Positions 46,851-55,809 of a stretch of DNA of 64,000 bases are shown piece after piece; within the stretch, counting starts at the first letter, position 1; every line of letters begins with the position of its first letter. Made by a program: the position numbers and the translations under genes. The stretch spans positions 124,001 through 188,000 of the forward strand of contig NZ_JBHLWI010000083.1 in NCBI RefSeq assembly GCF_042432905.1, written 5' to 3'. The notes under the pieces were generated by a model that was not told where the DNA came from, searched no databases, and worked only from the letters and a program-made list of their open reading frames with translations. Source of the stretch: Fontibacter flavus (GTDB taxonomy: Bacteria; Bacteroidota; Bacteroidia; Cytophagales; Cyclobacteriaceae).

Positions 46851-47546
46851 TTATAAACTGATATATTTCATGAATTCCCTTCGGGTATTTTCGTCAGTTT
46901 CAAATTTACCGCTGTAAAAAGAAGTAACCGTGGAACTGTTCACATCCTGAATACCTCTAGAAGAAACACACATATGATGTGCATCAATAATCACCGCAAC
47001 ATCTTCGGTTCCTAGGATCTGCTTCAGCTCATTCCCGATCTGCATGGTCAGTCTTTCCTGAACCTGAGGTCTCTTTGCAAAATATTGGACAATCCTGTTG
47101 ATTTTAGATAATCCAATTACAAAACCATTTGATATGTAAGCTACATGAGCTCTTCCATATATTGGCACGAAATGATGTTCACAGTTGGAGTAAAAGGTAA
47201 TGTCCTTTTCTACCAACATCTCATTGTATTTATACTTATTCTCAAAAAGTTTGGCGTCAGGCTTGTTTTTTGGATCAAGGCCACTGAAAATTTCCTTGAT
47301 ATACATTTTAGCAACTCTTCTTGGTGTGCCCCTCAAACTATCATCGGTGAGATCCAAACCCAAGACGTGCATAATTTCTCTAAAATGCTTTTCGATCAAT
47401 TCTATTTTGATCTCATCATCCATCTCAAAGGCATCTTCTCTAAGAGGTGTATCATGGGAGGTTCCAATATGCTCATCCCCTAATTCATCTATGTTTTTGG
47501 AAAAATCAATTCCCGCTGTATTCAACAAAGTTTCTTTCTGTTTCAT
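46851..47546 (-). CDS. folE: GTP cyclohydrolase I
   Basis: A 231-residue enzyme with the zinc and active-site sequence S-N-C-E-H-H-F-V-P-I-Y-G-R-A-H-V and the H-H-M-C-V-S-S-R-G-I-Q loop. It converts GTP to 7,8-dihydroneopterin triphosphate for folate and for queuosine/pterin routes. The start at 47546 overlaps the upstream queD gene by 41 bases. The next in-frame Met is residue 42, which would trim a variable N-terminal tail, so the true start is uncertain. Confidence 0.95.
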   Translation of the reverse strand: MKQKETLLNTAGIDFSKNIDELGDEHIGTSHDTPLREDAFEMDDEIKIELIEKHFREIMHVLGLDLTDDSLRGTPRRVAKMYIKEIFSGLDPKNKPDAKLFENKYKYNEMLVEKDITFYSNCEHHFVPIYGRAHVAYISNGFVIGLSKINRIVQYFAKRPQVQERLTMQIGNELKQILGTEDVAVIIDAHHMCVSSRGIQDVNSSTVTSFYSGKFETDENTRREFMKYISL

Positions 47547-47916
47547 ATAATCGAATTGTTAGATCGTATTTAGTTTCAATTTTTGCCCTTAGAATATTCC
47601 AAATAACCACAGCAATATTTTCCGCCGTTGGATTGAGATGTTTGAATTCATCGGTATCTAGGTTTAAATTTTTATGATCAAATCTGTTGAGTATATTTTC
47701 CTTAATCAGGTCGCTAAGGATTTTCATATCATATACGTACCCTGTATGCTCGTCCACTGGTCCTTCAAGTTTCACAATCAACTCATAATTGTGTCCGTGG
47801 AAGTTGGGATTATTACATTTTCCAAATATTTCCTGATTTTTCTCATCAGACCAATTTGGATTGTGCAACCTGTGCGCAGCATTAAAATGCTCTTTTCTGT
47901 AAACTGCTACTTTCAT
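47506..47916 (-). CDS. queD: 6-carboxytetrahydropterin synthase / 6-pyruvoyl-tetrahydropterin synthase family
   Basis: A 136-residue PTPS-fold protein. Zinc ligands H (A-A-H-R-L) and H-x-H (F-H-G-H-N-Y), a catalytic Cys in G-K-C-N-N and the final E-T-E-R-N-F-V-E-Y segment are visible. In bacteria this is usually QueD of queuosine synthesis, but a biopterin-type role cannot be ruled out. It is the first gene of the pair with folE, whose product is the source of its substrate. Other que genes are not in the window. Confidence 0.88.
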   Translation of the reverse strand: MKVAVYRKEHFNAAHRLHNPNWSDEKNQEIFGKCNNPNFHGHNYELIVKLEGPVDEHTGYVYDMKILSDLIKENILNRFDHKNLNLDTDEFKHLNPTAENIAVVIWNILRAKIETKYDLTIRLYETERNFVEYSGN

Positions 47917-48201
47917 CGTTTATCAAACAGTAATGCTTTTATTTTTGTTTAATTATTTTTTATTTTCTTTAAACAAATAAATTAAAGAATTGATTTTCAA
48001 TGCTTTTCATATTCAACTAGAGACTGATTTTCCAAGAGCCTAATAAACACCAAATTAGCTTCAATCAGTTCCAATCTGCAATCTCTGTTTTTTTACTGTA
48101 GTGAAATCCCAATATTAAAATTATTTTTACAAAATCATGTCGTTGATTTGCAGATCACTGCATTTGGAACTTTTTATTCCAAAATAACATTTGTAAGAGT
48201 A

Positions 48202-48912
48202 ATGAAAAAAATCACCTTATTCATCACCCTATTCATTAGCGGTACCTTTTCAAGTACATTCTTAGTAAGCAGTTCTCCCGCGATTCATCATGAGGAGCGT
48301 TCACTTGAAGACCATATCATAGAAATGGTCAGTACCAATGTTTCAAATGCTGAAAAAGATCTCCCACAAAGAGATGTTTTGAGTTATGGCATCAAAGGTT
48401 ATTTCAAACTGCAGGAGGAAGGAAAAATTCCCCAAGGAAAGCCTTTGACCGTTATTGATTTCACGCTGCCGTCTTCAGAGAAACGCATGTGGATTATAGA
48501 CATGCATGATGGATCTATACTTCATCATGGACATGTTTCCCATGGAAGAAATTCCGGAGATCTTATGGCGCAGAAATTTTCAAACATCAGCTCCTCTTAC
48601 ATGAGCAGCCTTGGATTTTACCTGACAGCTGAAACCTACCAAGGTAAACATGGTTATTCCCTTCGACTTGACGGTCTGGAAAGGGGCTTTAATGACAAAG
48701 CAAGAGACCGGGCCATTGTGATCCATGGTGCAGATTATGCCAAAGAGGAATTCATCGTACAAACAGGAAGATTGGGAAGAAGCCTTGGATGCCCTGCTCT
48801 TCCTCATGAAATTGCAGCAGAAGTCATTGACATGATCAAAGATAAATCTGTGCTGTTTATTTTCGGAAATGATCAGGAATATTTACAAAAATCAAATATC
48901 CTAAACTCCTGA
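48202..48912 (+). CDS. Secreted murein L,D-transpeptidase, YkuD_2-type
   Basis: A 236-residue secreted protein with a signal peptide of about 22 residues. The catalytic motif is G-R-S-L-G-C-P-A-L-P, with V-I-H-G-A-D-Y before it, typical of the Bacteroidota YkuD_2 catalytic family. The frame opens 18 codons upstream, but the ATG at 48202 begins with the signal peptide. Its stop codon TGA is directly followed by the reverse-complement stop of the next gene, so the two transpeptidase genes touch. Cross-linking versus lipoprotein-anchoring activity cannot be told apart. Confidence 0.88.
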   Translation: MKKITLFITLFISGTFSSTFLVSSSPAIHHEERSLEDHIIEMVSTNVSNAEKDLPQRDVLSYGIKGYFKLQEEGKIPQGKPLTVIDFTLPSSEKRMWIIDMHDGSILHHGHVSHGRNSGDLMAQKFSNISSSYMSSLGFYLTAETYQGKHGYSLRLDGLERGFNDKARDRAIVIHGADYAKEEFIVQTGRLGRSLGCPALPHEIAAEVIDMIKDKSVLFIFGNDQEYLQKSNILNS

Positions 48913-50601
48913 TCAATAAACCCTTACTTCTTGAAGAGCCTTAAATATTTCACCATCTCTGGAATAAAGGTCTCTTCTAAAGAAATAATCCCCCTTGCTG
49001 TCTGCCCAATAGGTTAAATAAAGGACAACAACGGGGATTTTTCTATCCAACATCACAATTTTTTCCTTTTTCAAATGCATATTTTCCCTGATAACTTCAT
49101 CAGTCCAAGTAGGATCAAATGCAAGTAAAAGTTTTGCTAACTCAAAAGGCTTCTGTAAACGGATGCAGCCATGACTCAAAGCCCTATCCTCCCTTTCAAA
49201 TAAGGACCTTGCGGGAGTATCATGGATGTAAACACTAAACTTATTCGGAAACATAAATTTGACAAGTCCCAAGGAATTGTTTTCTCCGGGTTCCTGTCTG
49301 ATGATATAAGGAAATGATCTGGGATTCACTTTACCCCAATCGATGGAGCCAGGTGAGACTTCAGCACCAGATGCCGTCAATACTTTCATATTATTTCTGG
49401 CCAAATAATTTGGATTTCTTTTTACCGCAGGGATTACTTCATTCCTGGTAATGGAGTTAGGAACCGTCCAGGTAGGGCTGAAAACGATGTAAGACATTTC
49501 TGCACTAAATTGTGGTGTGGAATGGTAGCTCTTGCCGACAATCACTCTTGAGCTCAGCACAGTATCCTTTCTTTGGATATAATCTAATTGAAAATTTGCA
49601 GTATTGACCAGAATTAGCTCCTGTTCTTTAAGGTTATCCGGTAGCCACCTTAGTCTTTCCATATTGACTCGGGCAGTTATAATAAGGTCTTCAGGGCTCT
49701 GGTTTAAAGCCTGTATTGTACCTTGCCCTATAACCCCATCCTGGACCATACCATGCCGGTATTGGAGCTTCTTGACTCCTACTTCCATAATTGAGTCATA
49801 ATACTTTTCTTGGTCAAACTCATAGACATCCAAGAACCCCCAAAACATTAAACGACGCCTGATATCAGGGATAAGATCATGAAATTCTTGTTGCTTAATA
49901 GATTTACTTAGTTTTAAAGGCTTCCATGAAATATTGGTTTCACTAAGATACTTTCCTTGATAATTATACAACTCCCTTAATCCGTCCCTCATCTTTTTAT
50001 ACACAGTGAAAGAGGGATACAGCTCCTCAATACTTTTTCTAAGACTGCCTTCTTGAATAGCTTTTTCCAATCTTTGATCAATCTTAAGTTCAGGAGCTGT
50101 TCTTTGTATACCCCAAGATGTTTTCAAATTATCCGGATCAACCTTGCCCAGGTATAAATGAGAGGACAACATAATAAAAGCATCAGTAAGCAGTAAATCG
50201 AGTGTCGCATATTCTAAAGTTGTCAGGCCATCACCACCTTCCTTTCTTTTCTCTATTTTATCAAAATAAGAATTTATAGGCCCCAAATGATAATCACTGG
50301 GGTTTAATCCGTCAAATTTAGCCTGCTGGATTTCATAGCGCATCTCATATGCCCGCTCGGTTAATTTTTTATCCACTAACCATGCTGGATGAAAACTCCT
50401 TTCTTGATAAAACCTCTGAATAACCACAGAGCTAAAAAGCGTTGTGCCTCCTACTCTTTTTCTTGCTTCAGGATTATCCAGTTCAAGCTGATTCCTGATA
50501 AAAAAATCAATCCCATTATCTGATTGGCCTTCTTGTGAGAAAGACTCAAAAGCCATCAACATAAAAAAAATCAAAAAAAGAAATCTCTTTGGTTCTATCA
50601 T
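48913..50601 (-). CDS. L,D-transpeptidase with scaffold and peptidoglycan-binding domains (YcbB-like)
   Basis: A 562-residue protein with signal peptide 1-22, a scaffold domain (about 60-220), a PG-binding motif (Y-R-H-G-M-V-Q-D-G-V-I-G-Q-G-T-I-Q-A-L-N, about 280-300) and a YkuD catalytic domain (about 330-500) with S-H-G-C-I-R-L. This is the E. coli YcbB/LdtD layout. It forms 3-3 cross-links or attaches proteins to peptidoglycan. It is the last gene of a run headed by the GNAT-nitrilase gene and kdsC-kdsA, 6 bases from kdsA, so it is likely co-expressed with KDO synthesis. It ends against the plus-strand L,D-transpeptidase. Confidence 0.92.
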   Translation of the reverse strand: MIEPKRFLFLIFFMLMAFESFSQEGQSDNGIDFFIRNQLELDNPEARKRVGGTTLFSSVVIQRFYQERSFHPAWLVDKKLTERAYEMRYEIQQAKFDGLNPSDYHLGPINSYFDKIEKRKEGGDGLTTLEYATLDLLLTDAFIMLSSHLYLGKVDPDNLKTSWGIQRTAPELKIDQRLEKAIQEGSLRKSIEELYPSFTVYKKMRDGLRELYNYQGKYLSETNISWKPLKLSKSIKQQEFHDLIPDIRRRLMFWGFLDVYEFDQEKYYDSIMEVGVKKLQYRHGMVQDGVIGQGTIQALNQSPEDLIITARVNMERLRWLPDNLKEQELILVNTANFQLDYIQRKDTVLSSRVIVGKSYHSTPQFSAEMSYIVFSPTWTVPNSITRNEVIPAVKRNPNYLARNNMKVLTASGAEVSPGSIDWGKVNPRSFPYIIRQEPGENNSLGLVKFMFPNKFSVYIHDTPARSLFEREDRALSHGCIRLQKPFELAKLLLAFDPTWTDEVIRENMHLKKEKIVMLDRKIPVVVLYLTYWADSKGDYFFRRDLYSRDGEIFKALQEVRVY

Positions 50602-50607
50602 TACAAC

Positions 50608-51456
50608 TTAGTTCACTTTAAAATTTTCAAATTTTCTTCCCAATACCCAAGCTTCCTTGAGCATGGCAATAAATTCATCCATTTTTGCCAAAGGGATCAT
50701 ATTTGGACCGTCACTAAGCGCCTTTGCAGGCTCGGGATGTGTTTCTATGAAAAACCCATCAATCCCCGTAGCCGCCGCCGCTCTTGCCAAGAACGGCGCA
50801 AACTCTCTTTGTCCTCCACTAGAACCTCCCATGCCACCTGGCTGCTGTATACTGTGAGTAATGTCAAATACAACCGGAGCAAATTGTCTCATTATAGGCA
50901 AGCCCCTCATATCAACTACCAAATTGTGATACCCCAATGAAAAGCCTCTTTCTGTTAAGCACACGTTTTGATTGCCAGTAGATCTCACTTTTGATACCGC
51001 ATATTGCATATCTTCTGGTGCCATGAACTGTCCCCTTTTGATCTTTACTGCCTTACCCGTATTACCCGCTGCCAGTAAAAGGTCTGTCTGTCTGCACAAA
51101 AATGCAGGGATCTGAAGCACATCCACTACTGCTGCCACTTCTGCCGCCTGATAGCTCTCATGAATATCTGTCACTAAAGGGACATTCAGCGCCTTACCGA
51201 CCCTTTCAAGAACAGCAAGTGATTGATCCATTCCGATACTTCTAAAAGAAGAAGATGACGTCCTGTTAGCCTTGTCAAATGAAGCTTTGAAAACATAGGA
51301 AAAACCATGCTTCTCGGCAATCTCTTTGACCGTAGAGCCTATCTCCATACAGATATCAAAGCTTTCTACGGCACAAGGACCCGCAAATAAGACAGGCTTA
51401 TCACTTCCTAAAACCACCTCTTTGGTGACATGCATAGGCTGGGTAAATTTTTCCAT
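50608..51456 (-). CDS. kdsA: 3-deoxy-8-phosphooctulonate synthase
   Basis: A 282-residue DAHP-synthase-fold enzyme condensing PEP with arabinose 5-phosphate to KDO-8-phosphate, the first committed step of KDO for lipid A. F-A-G-P-C-A-V-E-S at 24-32 puts Cys at residue 28, the position that is Asn in metal-independent KdsA. A metal-dependent enzyme is therefore expected. D-I-T-H-S-I-Q-Q-P-G-G and E-T-H-P-E-P-A follow. The gene lies one base after kdsC and six before the L,D-transpeptidase. Confidence 0.96.
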   Translation of the reverse strand: MEKFTQPMHVTKEVVLGSDKPVLFAGPCAVESFDICMEIGSTVKEIAEKHGFSYVFKASFDKANRTSSSSFRSIGMDQSLAVLERVGKALNVPLVTDIHESYQAAEVAAVVDVLQIPAFLCRQTDLLLAAGNTGKAVKIKRGQFMAPEDMQYAVSKVRSTGNQNVCLTERGFSLGYHNLVVDMRGLPIMRQFAPVVFDITHSIQQPGGMGGSSGGQREFAPFLARAAAATGIDGFFIETHPEPAKALSDGPNMIPLAKMDEFIAMLKEAWVLGRKFENFKVN

Positions 51457-51457
51457 T

Positions 51458-52009
51458 TTATTGATTTAAGTATTTTTCAATGATTTCTGACAACTGCCCT
51501 TTGGACTGGAGAATTAAATCTGCCACTTCTCTGAAGACACCTTGCCCTCCGTTTAAAGTGCTGACAAAATCCACATGTTCGCTCACATAGGGCAATGCAT
51601 CTGCAGGACTTGCTGACAATCCAACTTTTAAAAGCAAAGGCAAATCAATCAGATCATCCCCAATATAGGCCACCTCTTCCAAATTGATTTCCAAGACCTC
51701 AAGGATCTCTTCCAGCTTCTTTGCCTTATCCCGAATCCCATGGTAATGAAAGTCAAATTTCAATTCTTCGCATCTGTTTTCCACCACCTTGGAGTTTCTG
51801 CCGGTGATGGCGCCGACAAGAACCCCGCTTTTCCTTAATGGGGCTACGATAAATCCATCTTTGACATTGAAACGCTTATATTCTACTTGATGGTCATCGT
51901 AAATGATGCCACCATCAGTAAGTACACCATCTACATCTGTGATAAGCAATTTAATTTTTTCTGCCTTTATTTTTAAATCTTCTGTGACTCCAGAAAGGTA
52001 TTGCTTCAT
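51458..52009 (-). CDS. kdsC: KDO-8-phosphate phosphatase, KdsC-type HAD hydrolase
   Basis: A 183-residue class IIIA HAD phosphatase. The nucleophile motif is L-L-I-T-D-V-D-G-V-L-T-D-G, followed by G-A-I-T-G-R-N and a G-D-D-L-I-D-L-P metal motif. The KdsC form removes phosphate from KDO-8-phosphate. It is directly next to kdsA, which confirms the role. One base separates it from the preceding GNAT-nitrilase gene. Confidence 0.93.
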   Translation of the reverse strand: MKQYLSGVTEDLKIKAEKIKLLITDVDGVLTDGGIIYDDHQVEYKRFNVKDGFIVAPLRKSGVLVGAITGRNSKVVENRCEELKFDFHYHGIRDKAKKLEEILEVLEINLEEVAYIGDDLIDLPLLLKVGLSASPADALPYVSEHVDFVSTLNGGQGVFREVADLILQSKGQLSEIIEKYLNQ

Positions 52010-52010
52010 A

Positions 52011-53552
52011 TTATTTCTTTTTCTTCCAGTGAATAGAGTAAAGATCCAATCTTCTCTGTTCCAAGTTCCTTACGCTTCCTGCTTTTCTCTGTTTGGTCAA
52101 TAAGTCAAGATCCACATCTGCTACGATTGTTGTTTCGGCATTTTCAGATGCCTGTGCGACTGTAGCATCATGGGGGAATGAAAAATCAGAAGGAGAGTAA
52201 ATTGCCGATTGGGAAAATTGTATGTCCATGTTTTCAACTCTTGGTAGGTTTCCTACCGAACCTGTAATCGCCACGTAACATTCATTTTCAATAGCTCGGG
52301 CCTTTGCACAAATATTTACCCTAAGGAAGGCATTTTTGGTATCTGTCCAAAATGGCACAAACAAAATGTCCATTTCCTGCTCAGCCAAAATCCTTCCCAA
52401 TTCAGGAAATTCAACGTCATAACAGATCAAAATCCCGATTTTACCGGCGTCTGTATCAAAAACCTTGATACCATTTCCACCTTGCAAACCCCAATAAGCT
52501 TGCTCATCCGGCGTGATATGCAGTTTGTACTGCTTATCTGTTGTACCGTCCCTTCTGCACAGATAACTCACATTCCTTAGCTTTTTACCATCGTATTCAG
52601 GCATACTGCCTGCAATGATATTCACATTGTATGATAAGGCTAAGTCACTCATTCTGGTGACGATCTCATCAGTATAATCAGCCAAATTACGGATAGCTTC
52701 TGAGGCATCCATATCATTAAACTCAGCCAGTAAGGGTGCATTGAAAAATTCAGGTAACAAGCAGAAATCCGACTTATACCCGGAAACTGTATCCACAAAA
52801 AACTCTACCTGCTGCATCAAGTCATCCACTGAGTTGAAACGGCGCATTTTCCATTGTACCAACCCTAACCGGACTATGGATTTTTTATTGCCGATTAATT
52901 TCTCATCCTTTTCATAATAAATATTGATCCATTCCAATAAAGTGGCATATGCTCTGGAATCCGTATCTTCTGGAAGATATTTGGTAATCACCTTCCTGAC
53001 GTGAAATTCATTGGCAAGCTGAAAAGATAATACAGGATCAAAAATCTCCTTGCTTTTCACCAGATCAATGTACTTTCTAGGGGTCATTTGGTCATAATAC
53101 TTGGAATAACCGGGTATTCTGCCCCCTGCAATGATAGACCTCAGGTTAAGATTTTCACACAGCTCCTTTCTGGCATCATAAAGTCTTCTCCCAAGACGCA
53201 TGCCCCTGTATTCTTTATGTACAAATACATCCGTGCCATATAAGGTATCACCATCATCATCATGCGTATCAAATTTGCCGTAACCGGTAATTTGATCATA
53301 GGTGTGGTTATCTCCGAATTTCCCATAATCTACAATAATACTCAAGGCTGCAGCAACCACTTTGCCATTATCCTCAATACATATCTGACCTTCAGGAAAA
53401 GCCTTTAATTGGTTCTTCAATTCCTGTTTGGTCCATGCCCCGCCTTGATCTCTGTAAATGCTGACCATGATTTCACGAATATCATCATAGTCTGAAAGTT
53501 TAATATTCCGGAGTTTTAACCGGTGTTCTAATTCCTCTCTTTGCTTACTCAT
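52011..53552 (-). CDS. Bifunctional GNAT acetyltransferase / carbon-nitrogen hydrolase
   Basis: A 513-residue fusion. Residues about 15-190 form a GNAT domain (acetyl-CoA loop H-K-E-Y-R-G-M-R-L-G-R-R-L-Y). Residues about 225-510 form a nitrilase-superfamily domain with the Glu-Lys-Cys triad: L-L-P-E-F-F, K-Q-Y-K-L-H and I-L-I-C-Y-D-V-E-F-P-E. The fusion is known in Bacteroidota, but substrates are unknown to me. It heads the kdsC-kdsA-L,D-transpeptidase run with one-base spacing. A -7 box TAATTTTG with CA lies four bases before its ATG. Confidence 0.93.
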   Translation of the reverse strand: MSKQREELEHRLKLRNIKLSDYDDIREIMVSIYRDQGGAWTKQELKNQLKAFPEGQICIEDNGKVVAAALSIIVDYGKFGDNHTYDQITGYGKFDTHDDDGDTLYGTDVFVHKEYRGMRLGRRLYDARKELCENLNLRSIIAGGRIPGYSKYYDQMTPRKYIDLVKSKEIFDPVLSFQLANEFHVRKVITKYLPEDTDSRAYATLLEWINIYYEKDEKLIGNKKSIVRLGLVQWKMRRFNSVDDLMQQVEFFVDTVSGYKSDFCLLPEFFNAPLLAEFNDMDASEAIRNLADYTDEIVTRMSDLALSYNVNIIAGSMPEYDGKKLRNVSYLCRRDGTTDKQYKLHITPDEQAYWGLQGGNGIKVFDTDAGKIGILICYDVEFPELGRILAEQEMDILFVPFWTDTKNAFLRVNICAKARAIENECYVAITGSVGNLPRVENMDIQFSQSAIYSPSDFSFPHDATVAQASENAETTIVADVDLDLLTKQRKAGSVRNLEQRRLDLYSIHWKKKK

Positions 53553-53556
53553 AATG

Positions 53557-53564
53557 CAAAATTA
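53557..53564 (-). promoter_or_regulatory. -7 element abutting the GNAT-nitrilase start
   Basis: On the minus strand TAATTTTG, then CATT and the ATG. A leaderless or nearly leaderless mRNA is implied. The nearest TTTG upstream is only 13 bases away, too close to be a normal -33 box. Confidence 0.5.
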
Positions 53565-53712
53565 ACTAAAATTCAGTCAAATATTTTAAAAGCACATAAT
53601 ATGGGCTTGAAAACAAAATGATATACTGATCGAAAAACAATTATCCCGCCAAAATTATTTATTACTAACAGAAAATGTAAATTAGGAATACAAATAATGT
53701 AAATAAACAAAA

Positions 53713-54615
53713 ATGGGAGAAAAAATCTGGGATTTCAAAAAAGGCAAAATAGGCGAGTTTTTTGAACTTTTAAATGAGATCATGAATGTCAAACTTTTTT
53801 CCATAGGAGAATCAAGTCTCACCATTGGATTATTGCTCACTTTGGTTCTTTCAGTTGCCCTCCTACTGCTAATTTCAGAATGGATCAAGAAGCTTCTTGT
53901 CAATAAAGTCCTACAACGTTATCATGTAGAACGAGGGACCCGACAGTCAATCGGTACTATTGTCAAGTATGTATTGATCATTGCTGGTATGTTCTCTATT
54001 CTGCAAACCAATGGTATTGACCTCAGCGCTTTTGGGATTTTGGCAGGTGCCTTAGGTGTAGGTATTGGTTTTGGTCTTCAAAATATCACCAACAACTTTA
54101 TTAGTGGCCTGATCATTCTTTTTGAACAGCCCATTAAAGTGGGTGATAGGATTGAGGTAGGGGATATTGCTGGGGATGTAGTGAGAATTTCTGCCCGATC
54201 CACGACGGTGATTACTAATGATAACATCAGTGTCATCATCCCCAACTCCAAATTTATCGATGATCAGGTCATCAACTGGTCCCACAATGAATTCCGGGTA
54301 AGGTTCAATTTCCCTGTGGGTGTCTCTTACAAAGAAGATCCGGAAAAAATCAAAAGCATCCTCGTTAAAATTGCTACTGACAATCCAGGTGTATTAAAAA
54401 CCCCTGAACCTGATGTGCTTTTTGATGAGTTTGATGAAAGTAGTCTAAATTTTAATCTACGGGTATGGACTTCAGAATATGTCAACAAGCCAAAAGTCCT
54501 AAAAAGTCAACTATACTTTGAAATCTTCAGAAGATTCAAAGAGAATAACGTGGAAATACCTTTCCCACAAAGAGATATACATATTAAAAGTGCACCGGAA
54601 AAATTGAATATTTGA
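53713..54615 (+). CDS. Mechanosensitive ion channel of the MscS family
   Basis: A 300-residue channel with membrane helices at about 30-58 and 78-95 and the pore helix TM3 in G-V-G-I-G-F-G-L-Q-N-I-T-N-N-F-I-S-G-L. The cytoplasmic beta domain begins Q-P-I-K-V-G-D-R-I-E-V-G. It has a lysine- and glutamate-rich N-terminal leader. It releases solutes on hypo-osmotic shock. Single gene in its own unit, divergent from the GNAT-nitrilase gene across 160 bases. Confidence 0.93.
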   Translation: MGEKIWDFKKGKIGEFFELLNEIMNVKLFSIGESSLTIGLLLTLVLSVALLLLISEWIKKLLVNKVLQRYHVERGTRQSIGTIVKYVLIIAGMFSILQTNGIDLSAFGILAGALGVGIGFGLQNITNNFISGLIILFEQPIKVGDRIEVGDIAGDVVRISARSTTVITNDNISVIIPNSKFIDDQVINWSHNEFRVRFNFPVGVSYKEDPEKIKSILVKIATDNPGVLKTPEPDVLFDEFDESSLNFNLRVWTSEYVNKPKVLKSQLYFEIFRRFKENNVEIPFPQRDIHIKSAPEKLNI

Positions 54616-54694
54616 GTATTTTTACATTTATTTACCATGTTTTGAGCTAGTAAAAATCATCACATTTAAAAAATTGTTTTTCAAATAGAGGGAA

Positions 54695-55642
54695 ATGAAG
54701 CGATTTATTTTATCAGTTATTTTTTTGCACCTAATGCACTTGGCTGACGCCCAAAGCTTTTATCGATATCGCTTTGAAGCACCTTGGTCAGTTTCTACCT
54801 CCATTGGTCCTACCCAATATTTCGGTGAACTCTATTCGCTTTGGAAATACAATGAAGGAATTCAACCGGATTGGAATGCTAATATTGCTGTCCGAAGGGT
54901 TTTAGGCACTTACATCAAAGCCAGAGTTGAGGGCACCTATTATCAGATTTCGGGTCAAGACCCACCTGCAGACCCACGAAGTTTGAGACAACCAAGAAAT
55001 CTCCATTTTAGAGCCAGAAACTGGGAGGTTGCCGCTCTGGGAGAGTTTTACCTGAAGCCAGTACGTCAATATAACATCACCCGTCATTTCATTAACTTTT
55101 ATGGTTTTGCGGGAGTTGGTGTCTCTACCAACGACCCTAAGGCCCAACTTAGGGGTGAATGGGTAGCCTTAAGGCCACTTCAGTTGGAAAACAACCCTTA
55201 CAGCAAATATATCATTGTCTTCCCCACAGGAATAGGCATGAAATACAAGGCCAATGTATGGGCAGATTTCTTCCTGGAACTCAATTACCGCTGGACCTTG
55301 ACCGACTATATGGATGACATCAGTGCCTTCAATGTCAGTGAATTTTATATGGATTTGGTGAATGACTATGGCACAAATGGGGAAGGAAAGAATCCAATAA
55401 GGCTAGAATTAGCAATCAGAAATCCTGCATTTCAAAAAGAACTTTCAACAGGTGAGTTAGTGCCCGATGTTCAAAAAATCATTAAAAATAGAGGGAGAAT
55501 AAGAAGAGGTTCAGGTCTTACCGAACGCTATGACGGTTATTTGTCCTTGAATATTGGAATTGAACTTTATCTTTCCGAAGATATATGGGACAACTGGATT
55601 TTCAGAAACAGAATCAGGGAAAAGAGGTATAGATTCTGGTAG
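54695..55642 (+). CDS. Outer-membrane beta-barrel protein, DUF6089-like
   Basis: A 315-residue secreted protein with signal peptide 1-19 (ending A-D-A-Q). The body has alternating aromatic beta-strands, starting with S-I-G-P-T-Q-Y-F-G-E-L-Y and containing A-V-R-R-V-L-G-T-Y-I-K-A-R-V-E and L-E-L-N-Y-R-W-T-L-T-D-Y-M-D-D-I. It resembles Bacteroidota outer-membrane barrels of the DUF6089 kind, though that naming is tentative. Function unknown. It follows mscS by 79 bases on the same strand. Confidence 0.7.
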   Translation: MKRFILSVIFLHLMHLADAQSFYRYRFEAPWSVSTSIGPTQYFGELYSLWKYNEGIQPDWNANIAVRRVLGTYIKARVEGTYYQISGQDPPADPRSLRQPRNLHFRARNWEVAALGEFYLKPVRQYNITRHFINFYGFAGVGVSTNDPKAQLRGEWVALRPLQLENNPYSKYIIVFPTGIGMKYKANVWADFFLELNYRWTLTDYMDDISAFNVSEFYMDLVNDYGTNGEGKNPIRLELAIRNPAFQKELSTGELVPDVQKIIKNRGRIRRGSGLTERYDGYLSLNIGIELYLSEDIWDNWIFRNRIREKRYRFW

Positions 55643-55765
55643 ACGGCAGCCTTTATGCCAGCATGTACTTGAGAATCTATGAGCTTTTGGATATTTTTAA
55701 AAGTATTTGGATCCCCAAAGCCTAAACCTTAAGCCTATTTATCAGCCGTTTCCCGTTAATTTTTC

Positions 55766-55773
55766 TATTTTTG
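55766..55773 (+). promoter_or_regulatory. leuS -7 element
   Basis: TATTTTTG followed by CA matches the extended -7 box. The leuS ATG is at 55810, giving a leader of about 30 bases. No -33 box is visible. Confidence 0.55.
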
Positions 55774-55809
55774 CAAGCAATTCAAAAAATACTAAGCATT
55801 TATTCAATA

